NCBI RefSeq assembly: GCF_003347515.1
Contig: NZ_QEII01000290.1
Span: forward strand, 124,001 to 188,000
Direction: 5' to 3'
DNA length: 64,000 nucleotides
Source: Rhodoferax ferrireducens
GTDB lineage: Bacteria; Pseudomonadota; Gammaproteobacteria; Burkholderiales; Burkholderiaceae_C
This document shows positions 7,617-16,574 of the stretch, piece by piece. Each line of letters opens with the position of its first letter. Within the stretch, counting starts at the first letter, position 1. The notes below the pieces were generated by a model. The model had not been told where the DNA came from. It saw only the letters and a program-made list of their open reading frames with translations, and did not search any database. The translations under genes and the position numbers were made by a program.

Positions 7617-8945
7617 GTGAAGAAAATTAAACTGGCCTATGTGGCCCTGTTCATCGCACTGACCGGACTCTGGCTCATAGCTGATACCGTGTTGTCGACG
7701 GCGAACAACTTTTTTGCACTGCGTTCTTCGCTCATCAACTACAGCGGAATCCTCGGAATCGGGGTCATGAGTGTGGCCATGATCCTGGCCATCAGACCGG
7801 TGTTGTTCGAGCCCTATCTGGGCGGCCTGGACAAGATGTACCGGCTGCACAAGTGGTTGGGCATTTCCGGTTTGGTGATTGCCGTCATTCACTGGATGTG
7901 GGCGCAGGTGCCAAAATGGCTGGTCGGTTCCGGCCTGATCGAACGTCCCGTGCGCATACGAGCGCCCGAGGAAACCGTGGCGATTTTCAAGTACTTCCAG
8001 AGCCAGCGGGGCTTGGCGGAAAGCATGGGCGAATGGGCCTTCTACGCCGCCGTGCTGCTCATCATCCTGGCGCTGATGAAGCGGTTTCCCTACCGGCACT
8101 TCTTCAAGACCCACCGACTGCTGGCGATCGTGTACCTGTTCCTCGTGTTCCATTCCGTGGTGTTGATGAAGTTCGGCTTCTGGGGTGAAGCTATTGGCCC
8201 GGTGATGGCGGTTTTGATGATCGGGGGCAGCGTTGCGGCTCTTGCTGTCTTGTTCAGGCGGGTGGGGCAAAGCCGTCAGGCGGTGGGAGAGATCGAGGCT
8301 ATCGCGCACCACAAGGACCTTCAGGTGATCGAGGTCACGATTCAGTTCAAGGGCCGTTGGGCCGGTCATGAGGCCGGGCAATTCGCCTTCGTGACCTTCG
8401 ATGAGAAGGAGGGCGCGCACCCGTTCACGATCTCTTCCGCCTGGAACAACGACGGGCGCATCGCGTTCATCATCAAGGGATTGGGTGATTACACCCACAC
8501 CTTGCCCACGACCCTGAAGGCTGGAGATGTCGTCAAGGTGGAGGGACCCTATGGCCGTTTCAATTTCGGTGGCAGCAAGCCGCGTCAGATCTGGGTGGGT
8601 GGCGGCATCGGCATCACGCCGTTCGTTGCCCGCATGAAGACCTTGGCAAACCAGCCAGACGGCACGACCATTGATTTGTTCCACACCACGGCGGTGCTCG
8701 ATGAAACCGCCATCGGCAAGTTGCAGCGCGACGCGCTGGCCGCAAATGTGCGGCTGCATGTGCTGGTGGACGCCAGGGATGGCCGGCTAAGCACGGAGCG
8801 CATATGTGAGGCCGTTCCGCAATGGCAATCCGCCGACATTTGGTTCTGTGGCCCGACGGGTTTTGGTCAGGCTTTGCGCAAGGACTTCATCGCCAAAGGA
8901 TTGGCCCCTGGCGATTTCCATCAGGAGCTGTTCAATATCCGGTAG
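7617..8945 (+). CDS. Ferric-reductase-like transmembrane flavocytochrome
   Basis: A 442-residue inner-membrane oxidoreductase. Residues 1-215 carry six hydrophobic segments with paired histidines for b-hemes (HKWLGISGLVIAVIHW and THRLLAIVYLFLVFHS). Residues 225-442 form a ferredoxin-reductase module with the FAD motif HPFTISSA, the NAD(P) motif WVGGGIGITPF, and a C-terminal FCGPTGFG. The start is a GTG at 7617. It moves electrons from NAD(P)H across the membrane to an external acceptor, possibly Fe(III) or a protein partner. It ends 3 nt from the convergent antiporter gene. Confidence 0.85.
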   Translation: MKKIKLAYVALFIALTGLWLIADTVLSTANNFFALRSSLINYSGILGIGVMSVAMILAIRPVLFEPYLGGLDKMYRLHKWLGISGLVIAVIHWMWAQVPKWLVGSGLIERPVRIRAPEETVAIFKYFQSQRGLAESMGEWAFYAAVLLIILALMKRFPYRHFFKTHRLLAIVYLFLVFHSVVLMKFGFWGEAIGPVMAVLMIGGSVAALAVLFRRVGQSRQAVGEIEAIAHHKDLQVIEVTIQFKGRWAGHEAGQFAFVTFDEKEGAHPFTISSAWNNDGRIAFIIKGLGDYTHTLPTTLKAGDVVKVEGPYGRFNFGGSKPRQIWVGGGIGITPFVARMKTLANQPDGTTIDLFHTTAVLDETAIGKLQRDALAANVRLHVLVDARDGRLSTERICEAVPQWQSADIWFCGPTGFGQALRKDFIAKGLAPGDFHQELFNIR

Positions 8946-8948
8946 CGT

Positions 8949-10208
8949 TCACAACAACTGAAACGCGAGCACCGCCACCAGCGTGGGCGGAATGGCGGCA
9001 ATCAGCAAGCCCAGCGGGTGAATGGTCTTGTCCTCGAAGCTGCCGCGCAAAATGGCGACGCCAGCCGGGTTGGGCGCATTCGCGATCACCGTCAGGCCGC
9101 CACCCGTGACCGCCCCGGCAACCAGCGCGACCTTGAATTCCTCGCTCAGGCCTTCGACCAGTGAACCGAGATAGGTCAGCGCCGCGTTGTCGGTGATGGC
9201 GGTCATCACCGTGGCGCCGAAAAACACCGCCGTGGCATCCATGCCCATCAAAATCGGTTGCAGCCACCACTGCTGCAGGCCGCCCAGCACCACCAGGCCG
9301 GCCAGGAAGAACGCCACCAGCAGCGACTCCCGCAGGATCAAGGGGTTCTGATGGCGCTCGTAGGCGGTCGTAAAGCCCAGGAAGAAGAGGAACAGGCCCA
9401 TGAACACCGAGGGGTAATGCGCGAATACCACCACGCCCAGCAGGAACATGAGGTGCACAAAAATCACCGACAAGGGAACCTGTGACTCGTCGCTCGCCTT
9501 TTGCTGCCCCATGGCGCTCAGCTCGTGGCGGAACAACAGCATGGCCGATCCGGCGTTGATGGCGACCGCAATGGCCGCCTTCCAGCCAAAGTTGGCGATC
9601 ATGAACCAAATGTCCCAGTTCCATTTGGCCGCCACCATCAGCACCGGTGGCGCGGCAAAGGGGGTGAGCGTGCCACCGATGGAAATGTTCACGAACAGCA
9701 CCCCGATGGTGACGTATTTCAGCTTGCTCGACACTTCCTTGGCAAACAGGGTGTCGCGCAGCATCAGGGCCGCCAGCGTCATGGCGGCGGGTTCCGTGAT
9801 GAATGAGCCCAGCAAGGGCACAAAAGCCAGCATCAGAAAATACATGGCCATGCCTTTGTCCAGCGGCATGTGGCGCGCGACCCACATCACGATCGAGGCC
9901 GCGAACTGCAGGATGGGTCGGGTGCCGGCAATCACCATGATGGCAAACACGAACATCGGCTCGGTGAAGTTGCGTGTCTCCAGGTAGGCTGTGGCCTCCT
10001 GTTTGCCGCTGACCGCGAACATGAACAGCATCAGAATCATGGCCCAAAAGCCAAACACCACCTCGACTTCACCGAGCAGGTGCCACAGGCCGGCATGCTG
10101 CGGCCGGCGGTGCGCCAGGTTCTCAAACAACTTGGTCGAGAAGGTGTGGATGACGGCCAGGGCGAACAAGGCCGCACCGACGAGTTGGATGAAGGTTGGA
10201 TCAGTCAT
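8949..10208 (-). CDS. Putative Na+/H+ antiporter (Na_H_antiport_3 family)
   Basis: A 419-residue protein with about 11 membrane segments, resembling the ArsB/NhaD-superfamily antiporters annotated as putative Na+/H+ antiporter. Conserved-looking stretches are AGTRPILQFAAS, ITEPAAMTLAAL and GGTLTPFAAPPVLMVA in one half and AITDNAALTYLGSL with NAPNPAG in the other. It sits 40 nt downstream of the MarR regulator gene on the same strand and probably belongs to that operon. Ion specificity is inferred from family only. Confidence 0.8.
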   Translation of the reverse strand: MTDPTFIQLVGAALFALAVIHTFSTKLFENLAHRRPQHAGLWHLLGEVEVVFGFWAMILMLFMFAVSGKQEATAYLETRNFTEPMFVFAIMVIAGTRPILQFAASIVMWVARHMPLDKGMAMYFLMLAFVPLLGSFITEPAAMTLAALMLRDTLFAKEVSSKLKYVTIGVLFVNISIGGTLTPFAAPPVLMVAAKWNWDIWFMIANFGWKAAIAVAINAGSAMLLFRHELSAMGQQKASDESQVPLSVIFVHLMFLLGVVVFAHYPSVFMGLFLFFLGFTTAYERHQNPLILRESLLVAFFLAGLVVLGGLQQWWLQPILMGMDATAVFFGATVMTAITDNAALTYLGSLVEGLSEEFKVALVAGAVTGGGLTVIANAPNPAGVAILRGSFEDKTIHPLGLLIAAIPPTLVAVLAFQLL

Positions 10209-10248
10209 GGCGACAAGCAGGTTTCAACGGATGCGCCGTAGCGCCGGT

Positions 10249-10737
10249 TCAGAGTTCAGCCAACGGAATCCCGCCGGCCTGTTCATCGGCTTTGAGCAGC
10301 TGAATCAACTGGCCCAGATCACTATCGAGCCGCACCAGGGTTTTGGGTGGAAGACGGTCAAGCGCCTCGGGCAACACCCCCTCAAATGGACCGGGCGCCT
10401 GGCCCAGCAGCGCCAGCCCGACGGGTGAAACGTGCAGTTGCACGTTACGCCTGTCCTCCAAGCCTTTGCTCATGTGGATCAGTTCTTTGCGCTGCAAGGT
10501 CTTGACGAGATTGCTGGCGGTGGACTGGTGAATGTCCATGTTTTTGGCCAGCACGCTCACGCCGATGCCGGGGTTGTCCCGGATGACACTCAGGGCCCAG
10601 ACCTGCGCACCGCCCAGACCGACCTGTTTTTCAACTTGCTGAAAATGACTGCGCACCGCATTGAAGACCACGCGAAAGCGTCGCAGAACCTGGGCCGTCG
10701 TGATGGGATCGTCGTTGTTTTCAAGTTCGCGTGGCAT
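10249..10737 (-). CDS. MarR-family transcriptional regulator
   Basis: A 162-residue winged helix-turn-helix protein. The helix-turn-helix is GIGVSVLAKNMDIHQSTASNLVKTLQRKELI, followed by the wing EDRRNVQLHVSPVG with the family's conserved D-R pair. I use the ATG at 10737 (AGGA upstream); another ATG at 10770 is possible. It lies between the DapB-like reductase gene and the antiporter gene, all on the minus strand, and probably binds the two palindromes at 11611-11655. The ligand is unknown. Confidence 0.85.
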   Translation of the reverse strand: MPRELENNDDPITTAQVLRRFRVVFNAVRSHFQQVEKQVGLGGAQVWALSVIRDNPGIGVSVLAKNMDIHQSTASNLVKTLQRKELIHMSKGLEDRRNVQLHVSPVGLALLGQAPGPFEGVLPEALDRLPPKTLVRLDSDLGQLIQLLKADEQAGGIPLAEL

Positions 10738-10816
10738 CGGTGAAACGTCCTGTAACAAAATCCGCACCATGATAGGGCAGAAGTCCTGCCTGCCTGGCGT
10801 GTCGCGCCACCGAGTT

Positions 10817-11563
10817 TCAAGTCTCGGCGAACTGGGCGCGGACCTTGCGCATGAGCAGATCGTCAAAGGTATAAAAGCCTTTCTCACAAGTGGCGAGTTG
10901 GCTCAAGGCAAAGGCGGCACCGGTGCCGAAAGCCTTGCGTTCGATCGAGTTGTGGATGAGGCGAACCGTCTGGTACGGGAAGCCGAAAATCACCTCATGG
11001 TGGCCGACGATGCCGCCCAGCCGCAACGAGGTGATGCGCTCGTCGTCAATCGACAGGCTCTCGGCAATCTTGCGCGCCGTGCCGGACACCTCTGGCTTGT
11101 CCCGAAAATGCTGCTCCAGGATCTCCACATCGGCAAATGGCGCGATGCTGCGCAAGAGCTTGGCCGCCATGATCAGGAAATTGATGCCCAAGGTGATATT
11201 GGGCGAACACAACACCCGTGTATCGGCGCCCAGGCCTCGCATGTAGGCAAGCTGTTCTTCGTTGTAGGCGGAGATGGCGCTGACCAGCATCAGCTGGCGC
11301 TGGCGCACTTCTTCGCCGTACAACATGACGGTCTGCGGCTGCGAAAAATCAACCAGCGCGTCTACCGGGTGAGCGTCCAGCCAGTCATGCAGATTCACGC
11401 TGTCAAGGCCAATGACGGGAATATCAGTGCCTGGCACGGTTTCTGCGTCGGCCTGCGTCGTGCCGCGTGCCACCCAACACAGCTCGAAACGCGGGTCGGT
11501 GCGCAGCACTTCGGCCACCGCCTGACCGGCTTTGCCGTAGCCCATTAGTCCAACTTTGATCAT
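10817..11563 (-). CDS. DapB-like NAD(P)-binding reductase
   Basis: A 248-residue protein related to dihydrodipicolinate reductase. The N-terminal GLMGYGKAGQAV is the nucleotide-binding loop, DFSQPQT is close to the DapB DFT motif, and CSPNITLGINFLIMAAKLL with EQHFRDKPEVSGTARKIAES matches the DapB C-terminal domain. Its place beside a MarR regulator and ion transporters, not lysine genes, argues for a divergent substrate. The ATG at 11563 has AAAGGA upstream. It is divergent from the chloride channel gene. Confidence 0.75.
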   Translation of the reverse strand: MIKVGLMGYGKAGQAVAEVLRTDPRFELCWVARGTTQADAETVPGTDIPVIGLDSVNLHDWLDAHPVDALVDFSQPQTVMLYGEEVRQRQLMLVSAISAYNEEQLAYMRGLGADTRVLCSPNITLGINFLIMAAKLLRSIAPFADVEILEQHFRDKPEVSGTARKIAESLSIDDERITSLRLGGIVGHHEVIFGFPYQTVRLIHNSIERKAFGTGAAFALSQLATCEKGFYTFDDLLMRKVRAQFAET

Positions 11564-11610
11564 GACTGAATCCTTTTTGTGAATACGCTTCTCCCTGCCG
11601 ATTTTGGCAA

Positions 11611-11630
11611 TTACATTTGGTGCAATGTAA
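11611..11630. promoter_or_regulatory. MarR-type operator 1
   Basis: TTACATTTGGTGCAATGTAA has perfect 7-bp arms around a 6-bp centre. It lies 48 bp upstream of the DapB-like start codon in the divergent region shared with the chloride channel gene. Confidence 0.65.
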
Positions 11631-11635
11631 CATGC

Positions 11636-11655
11636 TTGCATTTGATGCAATGTAA
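11636..11655. promoter_or_regulatory. MarR-type operator 2
   Basis: TTGCATTTGATGCAATGTAA is a near copy of operator 1, set 25 bp away, with a single arm mismatch and its own inner TTGCAT-TTG-ATGCAA symmetry. Tandem sites fit cooperative control of both divergent genes. Confidence 0.65.
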
Positions 11656-11725
11656 TTTGCAAAAAGCGGCCCTGTCACCCCGTCCGTTTCTTGTTGCCCC
11701 ATAACTTTTCATTCGAAAGAGCGCC

Positions 11726-13048
11726 ATGAGCCCGCACCCCCCTGTTTTTTCCGCCATCCGGCAGGAGCTCTACGACTGGCGGCTGTGGACTGGTCGCGGC
11801 GTGGTGCTCGCGTTTGCGGCTCTAGCCGGCTTGACGGTGGTGGCCTTCACTTGGATGACGGAGCGGGCCTTCGAGCATTTCACCGCGTTTGAGAAGGGGT
11901 CTTGGTGGGGTCCGCTGCTCTGGACACCGGCTTCCACCGCCGCGATTGTCTGGCTCACGCGGCGCTACATGGGGGGCGCGGCAGGTTCGGGAATTCCCCA
12001 GGTCATGGCCGCGCTGTCGCCTGATGTGCCCAAAACTTCCCGAAACCTTTATGTCTCCGTCAAACTGAGCGCGGCCAAAATGCTGCTGGCCACCTGGGGC
12101 TTGCTGGCCGGCTTGTCGCTCGGCCGTGAAGGCCCATCCGTGCAAATTGCAGCCGGCGTGATGCACCATGCGCGGCGCTGGCTGCCTACCCGGTCGCAGG
12201 TATCCGAGCACGGCCTGATGCTGGCGGGTGGCGCTGCCGGCATTGCCGCCGCCTTCAACACGCCGCTGGGGGGCGTGATGTTTGCCATCGAGGAGTTGTC
12301 GAGAAAGCCGGAGCAGCGCAGCAACGGCCTGCTGCTGGCCGCTATCGTTTTGGCGGGTTTGATGGCCGTTTCGGTGTATGGCAATTCCACCTACTTTGGC
12401 GTGATCCGGGTGCAAAACCTCGGTGCGGCGCTGCTGCTGCCCGGCCTGCTGGTGGCGCTGTGCAGTGGCGTGGCGGGCGGGCTGTTTGCCCGGCTGATGG
12501 TGATTTCTCTGGCCGGCAGATCAGGCGACTGGTTCAGCCGGTTTCGCCAGAAAGCCCCGGTACGGTTTGCGGCTGCTTGCGGCCTGGCCGTGGCGGTGCT
12601 GGGCGTGGTCAGCCACGGAGACACCTATGGCAGTGGCTACGGCCACACGCGCGACATGCTCGAAGGCAACGGCGAGGCGTCTCCGCTGTATGTGCTGCTG
12701 AAGTTTGTCGCCACCTGGATCACGGCCTGGGCCGGGGTGCCGGGCGGACTGTTTGCGCCGGCGCTGGCCATCGGCGGTGCTTTGGGCAACGACATTGCGC
12801 ATCTGACCTCCTATGCGAATGCGCCCACGCTCATCGCGCTGGGCATGGCCGGCTTTCTGGCGGCGGTCACCCAGGCGCCGCTGACTGCGTTCATCATCGT
12901 CATGGAAATGGTGGACGGTCACGCCCTGGTGCTCAGCCTGATGGCCAGCGCGCTGATTGCCAGCGGTGTCTCGCGTCTGATCAGCGTGCCCCTGTACACG
13001 GCTTTGGCTGAATTGCAGTTGCTGCGCTTGCCGGCGAAGCCGACATAA
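11726..13048 (+). CDS. CLC-family chloride channel or Cl-/H+ antiporter
   Basis: A 440-residue membrane protein. It has the selectivity sequences GSGIPQ (residues 87-92), GREGP (133-137) with the gating glutamate Glu135, and GVPGGLFAPALAIGG in the C-terminal half. The gating glutamate suggests a working gate. There is no C-terminal CBS domain. The start is the ATG at 11726. It is transcribed away from the MarR/DapB-like operon across the two palindromes, so it may be part of the same ion-stress response. Confidence 0.9.
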   Translation: MSPHPPVFSAIRQELYDWRLWTGRGVVLAFAALAGLTVVAFTWMTERAFEHFTAFEKGSWWGPLLWTPASTAAIVWLTRRYMGGAAGSGIPQVMAALSPDVPKTSRNLYVSVKLSAAKMLLATWGLLAGLSLGREGPSVQIAAGVMHHARRWLPTRSQVSEHGLMLAGGAAGIAAAFNTPLGGVMFAIEELSRKPEQRSNGLLLAAIVLAGLMAVSVYGNSTYFGVIRVQNLGAALLLPGLLVALCSGVAGGLFARLMVISLAGRSGDWFSRFRQKAPVRFAAACGLAVAVLGVVSHGDTYGSGYGHTRDMLEGNGEASPLYVLLKFVATWITAWAGVPGGLFAPALAIGGALGNDIAHLTSYANAPTLIALGMAGFLAAVTQAPLTAFIIVMEMVDGHALVLSLMASALIASGVSRLISVPLYTALAELQLLRLPAKPT

Positions 13049-13052
13049 AAAA

Positions 13053-13070
13053 GGAGCCCCGAAGGGCTCC
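13053..13070. terminator. Hairpin between the CLC gene and the convergent GGDEF/EAL gene
   Basis: GGAGCCC-CGAA-GGGCTCC, 4 nt after the CLC stop. An A-run on its left gives a U-run on the minus strand, so it may terminate both genes. Confidence 0.75.
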
Positions 13071-13157
13071 AAACTCGTTTTGTTGCTCTCGCCGCTTAAA
13101 CAAGATCAACGCGTTCAGTGTATTTGAACAAATGCAATCAACTCCTAGGGAGTTTCC

Positions 13158-16100
13158 CTAGAAAGTTCGACCTTGATCGAGCGGCCGGTGCTGTTGTCTG
13201 AGTGTTTTCAACTGTTGCAGCAAGCTGTCTCGCAGCGCATAGAGTTCACCCAGTCTGGACAGCGCCTCAGCCCTGTGGCCTTTGGCCTGCAGCGCTACCA
13301 GTGTCTCCGCCAGTGCATGTATCTGCTGGTGCAAAGGTTCGATGGCCTGGAAGCTGGCGTGCGCCCCATAGCGGGCCAGACCCTCTGTATTCAGCCACTG
13401 GCCGAATCGGCAGTGGTTGAGCTTCTGGGGCGCAAGGGCTTCAAGTTCTCCCTTGAGAAAAGCCGTCACCGCCACAACCCAGGCGCGGTGCTCGACGCTG
13501 GCAAACAGCAGCGGCAAATCGTCACGGTTCACCGGCGGCAGGTCAGCCCAGGACGGATCGGTGCGCCAGTCCGCTGACCAGCCGGGCAGATCGGCGGCGG
13601 GCATAGGGCGGGCAATGCCATAGCCCTGCGCCTGCTCGCAGCCCAGCTGCAGCAGCATGGCGCCGTGCGCCACCGTCTCCACCCCTTCGGCGATGACCTG
13701 GCGGCGAAACGCGCTGGCCAGGCCGATCACGCCTTCCAGAATCGCCAAGTCATCCGGGTCGTCCAGCATGCCGCGCACAAAGCTCTGATCGATCTTGAGC
13801 AGCGTGACCGGCAGGCGCTTCAGGTAGGTCAGGGAGGAATAACCGGTGCCAAAGTCATCCAGCGCAAACATGACGCCGATCTCGCGGCAGGCCTCGATGA
13901 CGTGGGACACATGCGCCAGGTCTTCCAGTGCGCTGGTTTCCAGCACCTCCAGCTCCAGATCACCCGGCTTGACCTGCGGATGCGCCGACAGAATCGCACG
14001 CAGGCGCTCGACGAAGTTCACCTGCTGCAACTGGCGCGCGCCGATGTTGACGCTGACCGGCATGGTCAGGCCGCCCTTCCGCCAGCGCTCCATCTGGGTC
14101 AGCGCGGCGTCGATCACCCACTCGCCGATGTCGATGGCCAGCGGATGGTCTTCGATCACCGGCAGGAACACCGAAGGGGCCAGCAGCCCCTTGTCCGGGT
14201 GTTGCCAGCGGATCAGGGCCTCGGCGCCAATGACCGTTCCCTTGCGCATGTTGACCTTGGGCTGGTAATAGAGCATGAACTCGCCCTCAGCCAGCGCGCG
14301 GCGAATGCGCTCCACGCTTTCGTGGTGGCCGCGCACGCTGCGGTCCTGCTCGGCATCGAAGACGTGGTAGCGGTTCTTGCCGGCCAGCTTGGCCTGGTAC
14401 ATGGCCTGGTCGGCCTGGCGCAGCAATAGATCTGCATCGGCGTCTTCGGCCTGCGGGTAGAAGGTGACGCCCAGGCTGGCCGAGACCTGGAGCACCAACT
14501 CGCCGAAGTGCACCGGCTGGGCTGCGGCGGCGAGCAGCCGGTTGAGCATGGGCACGCTGGCCGCCACATCCGGCAGGTCGAGCAGCACGGCGACGAACTC
14601 GTCGCCGCCGATGCGAGCCAGGGTGTCGCCTTCACGCAGCGCCTGCTTCATGCGGCTGGCCAGCGCGATCAGCAACTGGTCGCCGGCCTCATGCCCGTGG
14701 CGGTCGTTGACGGACTTGAAGCCATCGAGGTCGAGATAGGCCACCGCCAGCAACTGGCCGCGCCGCTGTGTCTGCGCGATGGCCTGGTGCATCCGGTCGG
14801 CCAGCAACACACGGTTGGGCAGACTGGTCAGGGCATCGAAATGGGCGATGTGTTCCAGTTGTTTTTGATGCGCCTTGAGCGCGGAGATGTCGGAGAACAG
14901 GGACACGTAATGCAGGGGTTTGCCATGGGCATCCAGCACGGTGCTGATGGTTTGCATCTCGGCGAACACCTCGCCATTCTTGCGCCGGTTCCAGACCTCG
15001 CCGTACCAGTGGCCTTTGTCGATCAGGCCGCGCCACATGCTGGCGTAGAACGCCTGGCTCTGCCGGCCGGAACTCAGGATGCGCGGGTTCTGGCCCAGGA
15101 CTTCGTCCCGGTGGTAACCGGTGATATGCGTGAACGCGTCGTTGACATCGATGATGGTGCCGTCGGCGGCCGTGATCATGATGCCTTCGCGGGAGTGGGA
15201 GAAGACGCTGGCGGCGAGGTGGAGTTTTTCTTCGGCCAGCCTGCGCTCGGTGATGTCGCGCGTGACGCCAATGAAATGCTGCAGGCAGCCCGCGCCGTCA
15301 TGGGAGACGGTGATGGTCATCTGGACGTCGTAGATGCCGCCATCCTTGCGGCGGTTGATCATTTCGCCCGCCCAGACACCGTCCCGCAGCAGGTGGCTCC
15401 AAAGGTTCTCATAGAAACCCTTGTCCTGCTGTCCCGACGCCAGCAGCCGCGGATTGCGACCCATCACTTCGTCCGCGGTGAATCCGGAAATGCGGGTGAA
15501 GGCGGCGTTGACTGAAATGATGTTGGCGTTGAGGTCGGTGATGATGATGGCCTCGGCGCTGGCGTCAAACACCGTGGCGTTGATGCGCTGCAGCCGCTCC
15601 GCCTCGACGCGCTGCGCGGCAAGCAGCAACTGGCGCCGGTAAAACGCGATGGCGAGCAGGGTGATCAGCAGCAGCGAGGGAATCACGGTCCCCAGCAGGG
15701 TTTTGGCCTCGGTCCGCCAGGACTGCAGGGCGGCCTCGCGATGGAGATGGGTGACCACAACAAACGGATACAGGTGCGAGGCGCGAAAGGCGGTCAGAAA
15801 CTGCCGTCCATTGCCATAGGTCTGTTCGAACTTGCCCGACTCAACCGCCGTCAGTCGCAGATCCCGCACGACATCCGCGTGCAATGAACCGGGCAGTGCC
15901 GTGGGATCCGTGTCCAGCAGCAGCGTGCCGTCGTAACGCAGGATCTCGACCGAACCCTCTTTGGCATCAAGCGCCTGCGTCATGTGATGAATGAAGTAGT
16001 CGGGATTGAGCGCGACGAGTAGCGTCATCCAGCGTTCACCAACGGCCAGCGTCCGCGTCACGGGAATGAAGCTTTGCGCGTCGGCTTGTACCGGTGTCTG

Positions 16101-16574
16101 GGCGGTGGCCGGCCGGCCATCTGCGAAATCGCGCCCGGCCCAGGGCCGGCCGATGCGCAGGATTTCCTGCGTTTCGCTCGCCGCTGGCAGGTAGCTCTGC
16201 GTCGCCACGGTCAGTCCGATATTGGCAGGGTTGGAGCTGGCGACGATGCGGCCGCTGTCATCCAGCAGCGACATCGACCGCAGATAGGGCGCGCGGCGCA
16301 GTGTGGCGGCGAGGCCGCTCTCGACGCGGCGCAGGTCAGGCGCTCCGTCGTCCGGCGGCGCGATGTTGGCGGCCGCCAGCTCGGTGACATGCAGGCTTTG
16401 CGTCAGAAAATCCTCGAAGCTGCGCGCATGCATCTCTGAGATGTTGAGACCGTTGCCCACCGCTTCGGCGTGCAGCCGCCACAGCGTGTAAGTGGTTACC
16501 GAGAGCATGCCGCCGATGAGCAGCGCCAGACCCAGGAAGAACGTCTGGCGCAGTTGCCGGGCGCGACGCGTCAT
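13158..16574 (-). CDS. Cache-PAS-PAS-GGDEF-EAL-CZB cyclic-di-GMP enzyme
   Basis: A 1138-residue inner-membrane signalling protein. Membrane segments at about 11-33 and 292-312 bracket a periplasmic double-Cache-like region. Two PAS domains follow (about 328-445 and 452-567), then GGDEF (570-740) with an intact GGDEF at 656-660 and a product-inhibition site R647xxD650. The EAL domain (about 750-1000) has EAL at 785-787. The C-terminus (about 1025-1125) resembles a CZB zinc-binding domain with candidate ligands His1029, Cys1055, His1082 and His1086 and the CRFGQW motif. Both enzymatic halves look intact. Its start overlaps the binding-protein stop by 4 bp. Confidence 0.93.
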   Translation of the reverse strand: MTRRARQLRQTFFLGLALLIGGMLSVTTYTLWRLHAEAVGNGLNISEMHARSFEDFLTQSLHVTELAAANIAPPDDGAPDLRRVESGLAATLRRAPYLRSMSLLDDSGRIVASSNPANIGLTVATQSYLPAASETQEILRIGRPWAGRDFADGRPATAQTPVQADAQSFIPVTRTLAVGERWMTLLVALNPDYFIHHMTQALDAKEGSVEILRYDGTLLLDTDPTALPGSLHADVVRDLRLTAVESGKFEQTYGNGRQFLTAFRASHLYPFVVVTHLHREAALQSWRTEAKTLLGTVIPSLLLITLLAIAFYRRQLLLAAQRVEAERLQRINATVFDASAEAIIITDLNANIISVNAAFTRISGFTADEVMGRNPRLLASGQQDKGFYENLWSHLLRDGVWAGEMINRRKDGGIYDVQMTITVSHDGAGCLQHFIGVTRDITERRLAEEKLHLAASVFSHSREGIMITAADGTIIDVNDAFTHITGYHRDEVLGQNPRILSSGRQSQAFYASMWRGLIDKGHWYGEVWNRRKNGEVFAEMQTISTVLDAHGKPLHYVSLFSDISALKAHQKQLEHIAHFDALTSLPNRVLLADRMHQAIAQTQRRGQLLAVAYLDLDGFKSVNDRHGHEAGDQLLIALASRMKQALREGDTLARIGGDEFVAVLLDLPDVAASVPMLNRLLAAAAQPVHFGELVLQVSASLGVTFYPQAEDADADLLLRQADQAMYQAKLAGKNRYHVFDAEQDRSVRGHHESVERIRRALAEGEFMLYYQPKVNMRKGTVIGAEALIRWQHPDKGLLAPSVFLPVIEDHPLAIDIGEWVIDAALTQMERWRKGGLTMPVSVNIGARQLQQVNFVERLRAILSAHPQVKPGDLELEVLETSALEDLAHVSHVIEACREIGVMFALDDFGTGYSSLTYLKRLPVTLLKIDQSFVRGMLDDPDDLAILEGVIGLASAFRRQVIAEGVETVAHGAMLLQLGCEQAQGYGIARPMPAADLPGWSADWRTDPSWADLPPVNRDDLPLLFASVEHRAWVVAVTAFLKGELEALAPQKLNHCRFGQWLNTEGLARYGAHASFQAIEPLHQQIHALAETLVALQAKGHRAEALSRLGELYALRDSLLQQLKTLRQQHRPLDQGRTF

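Noticed and set aside
8220..8240. Runs resembling the repeat tail in other coding genes
   Set aside because: Isolated GCTATT-like words occur by chance and lack the head and middle blocks.
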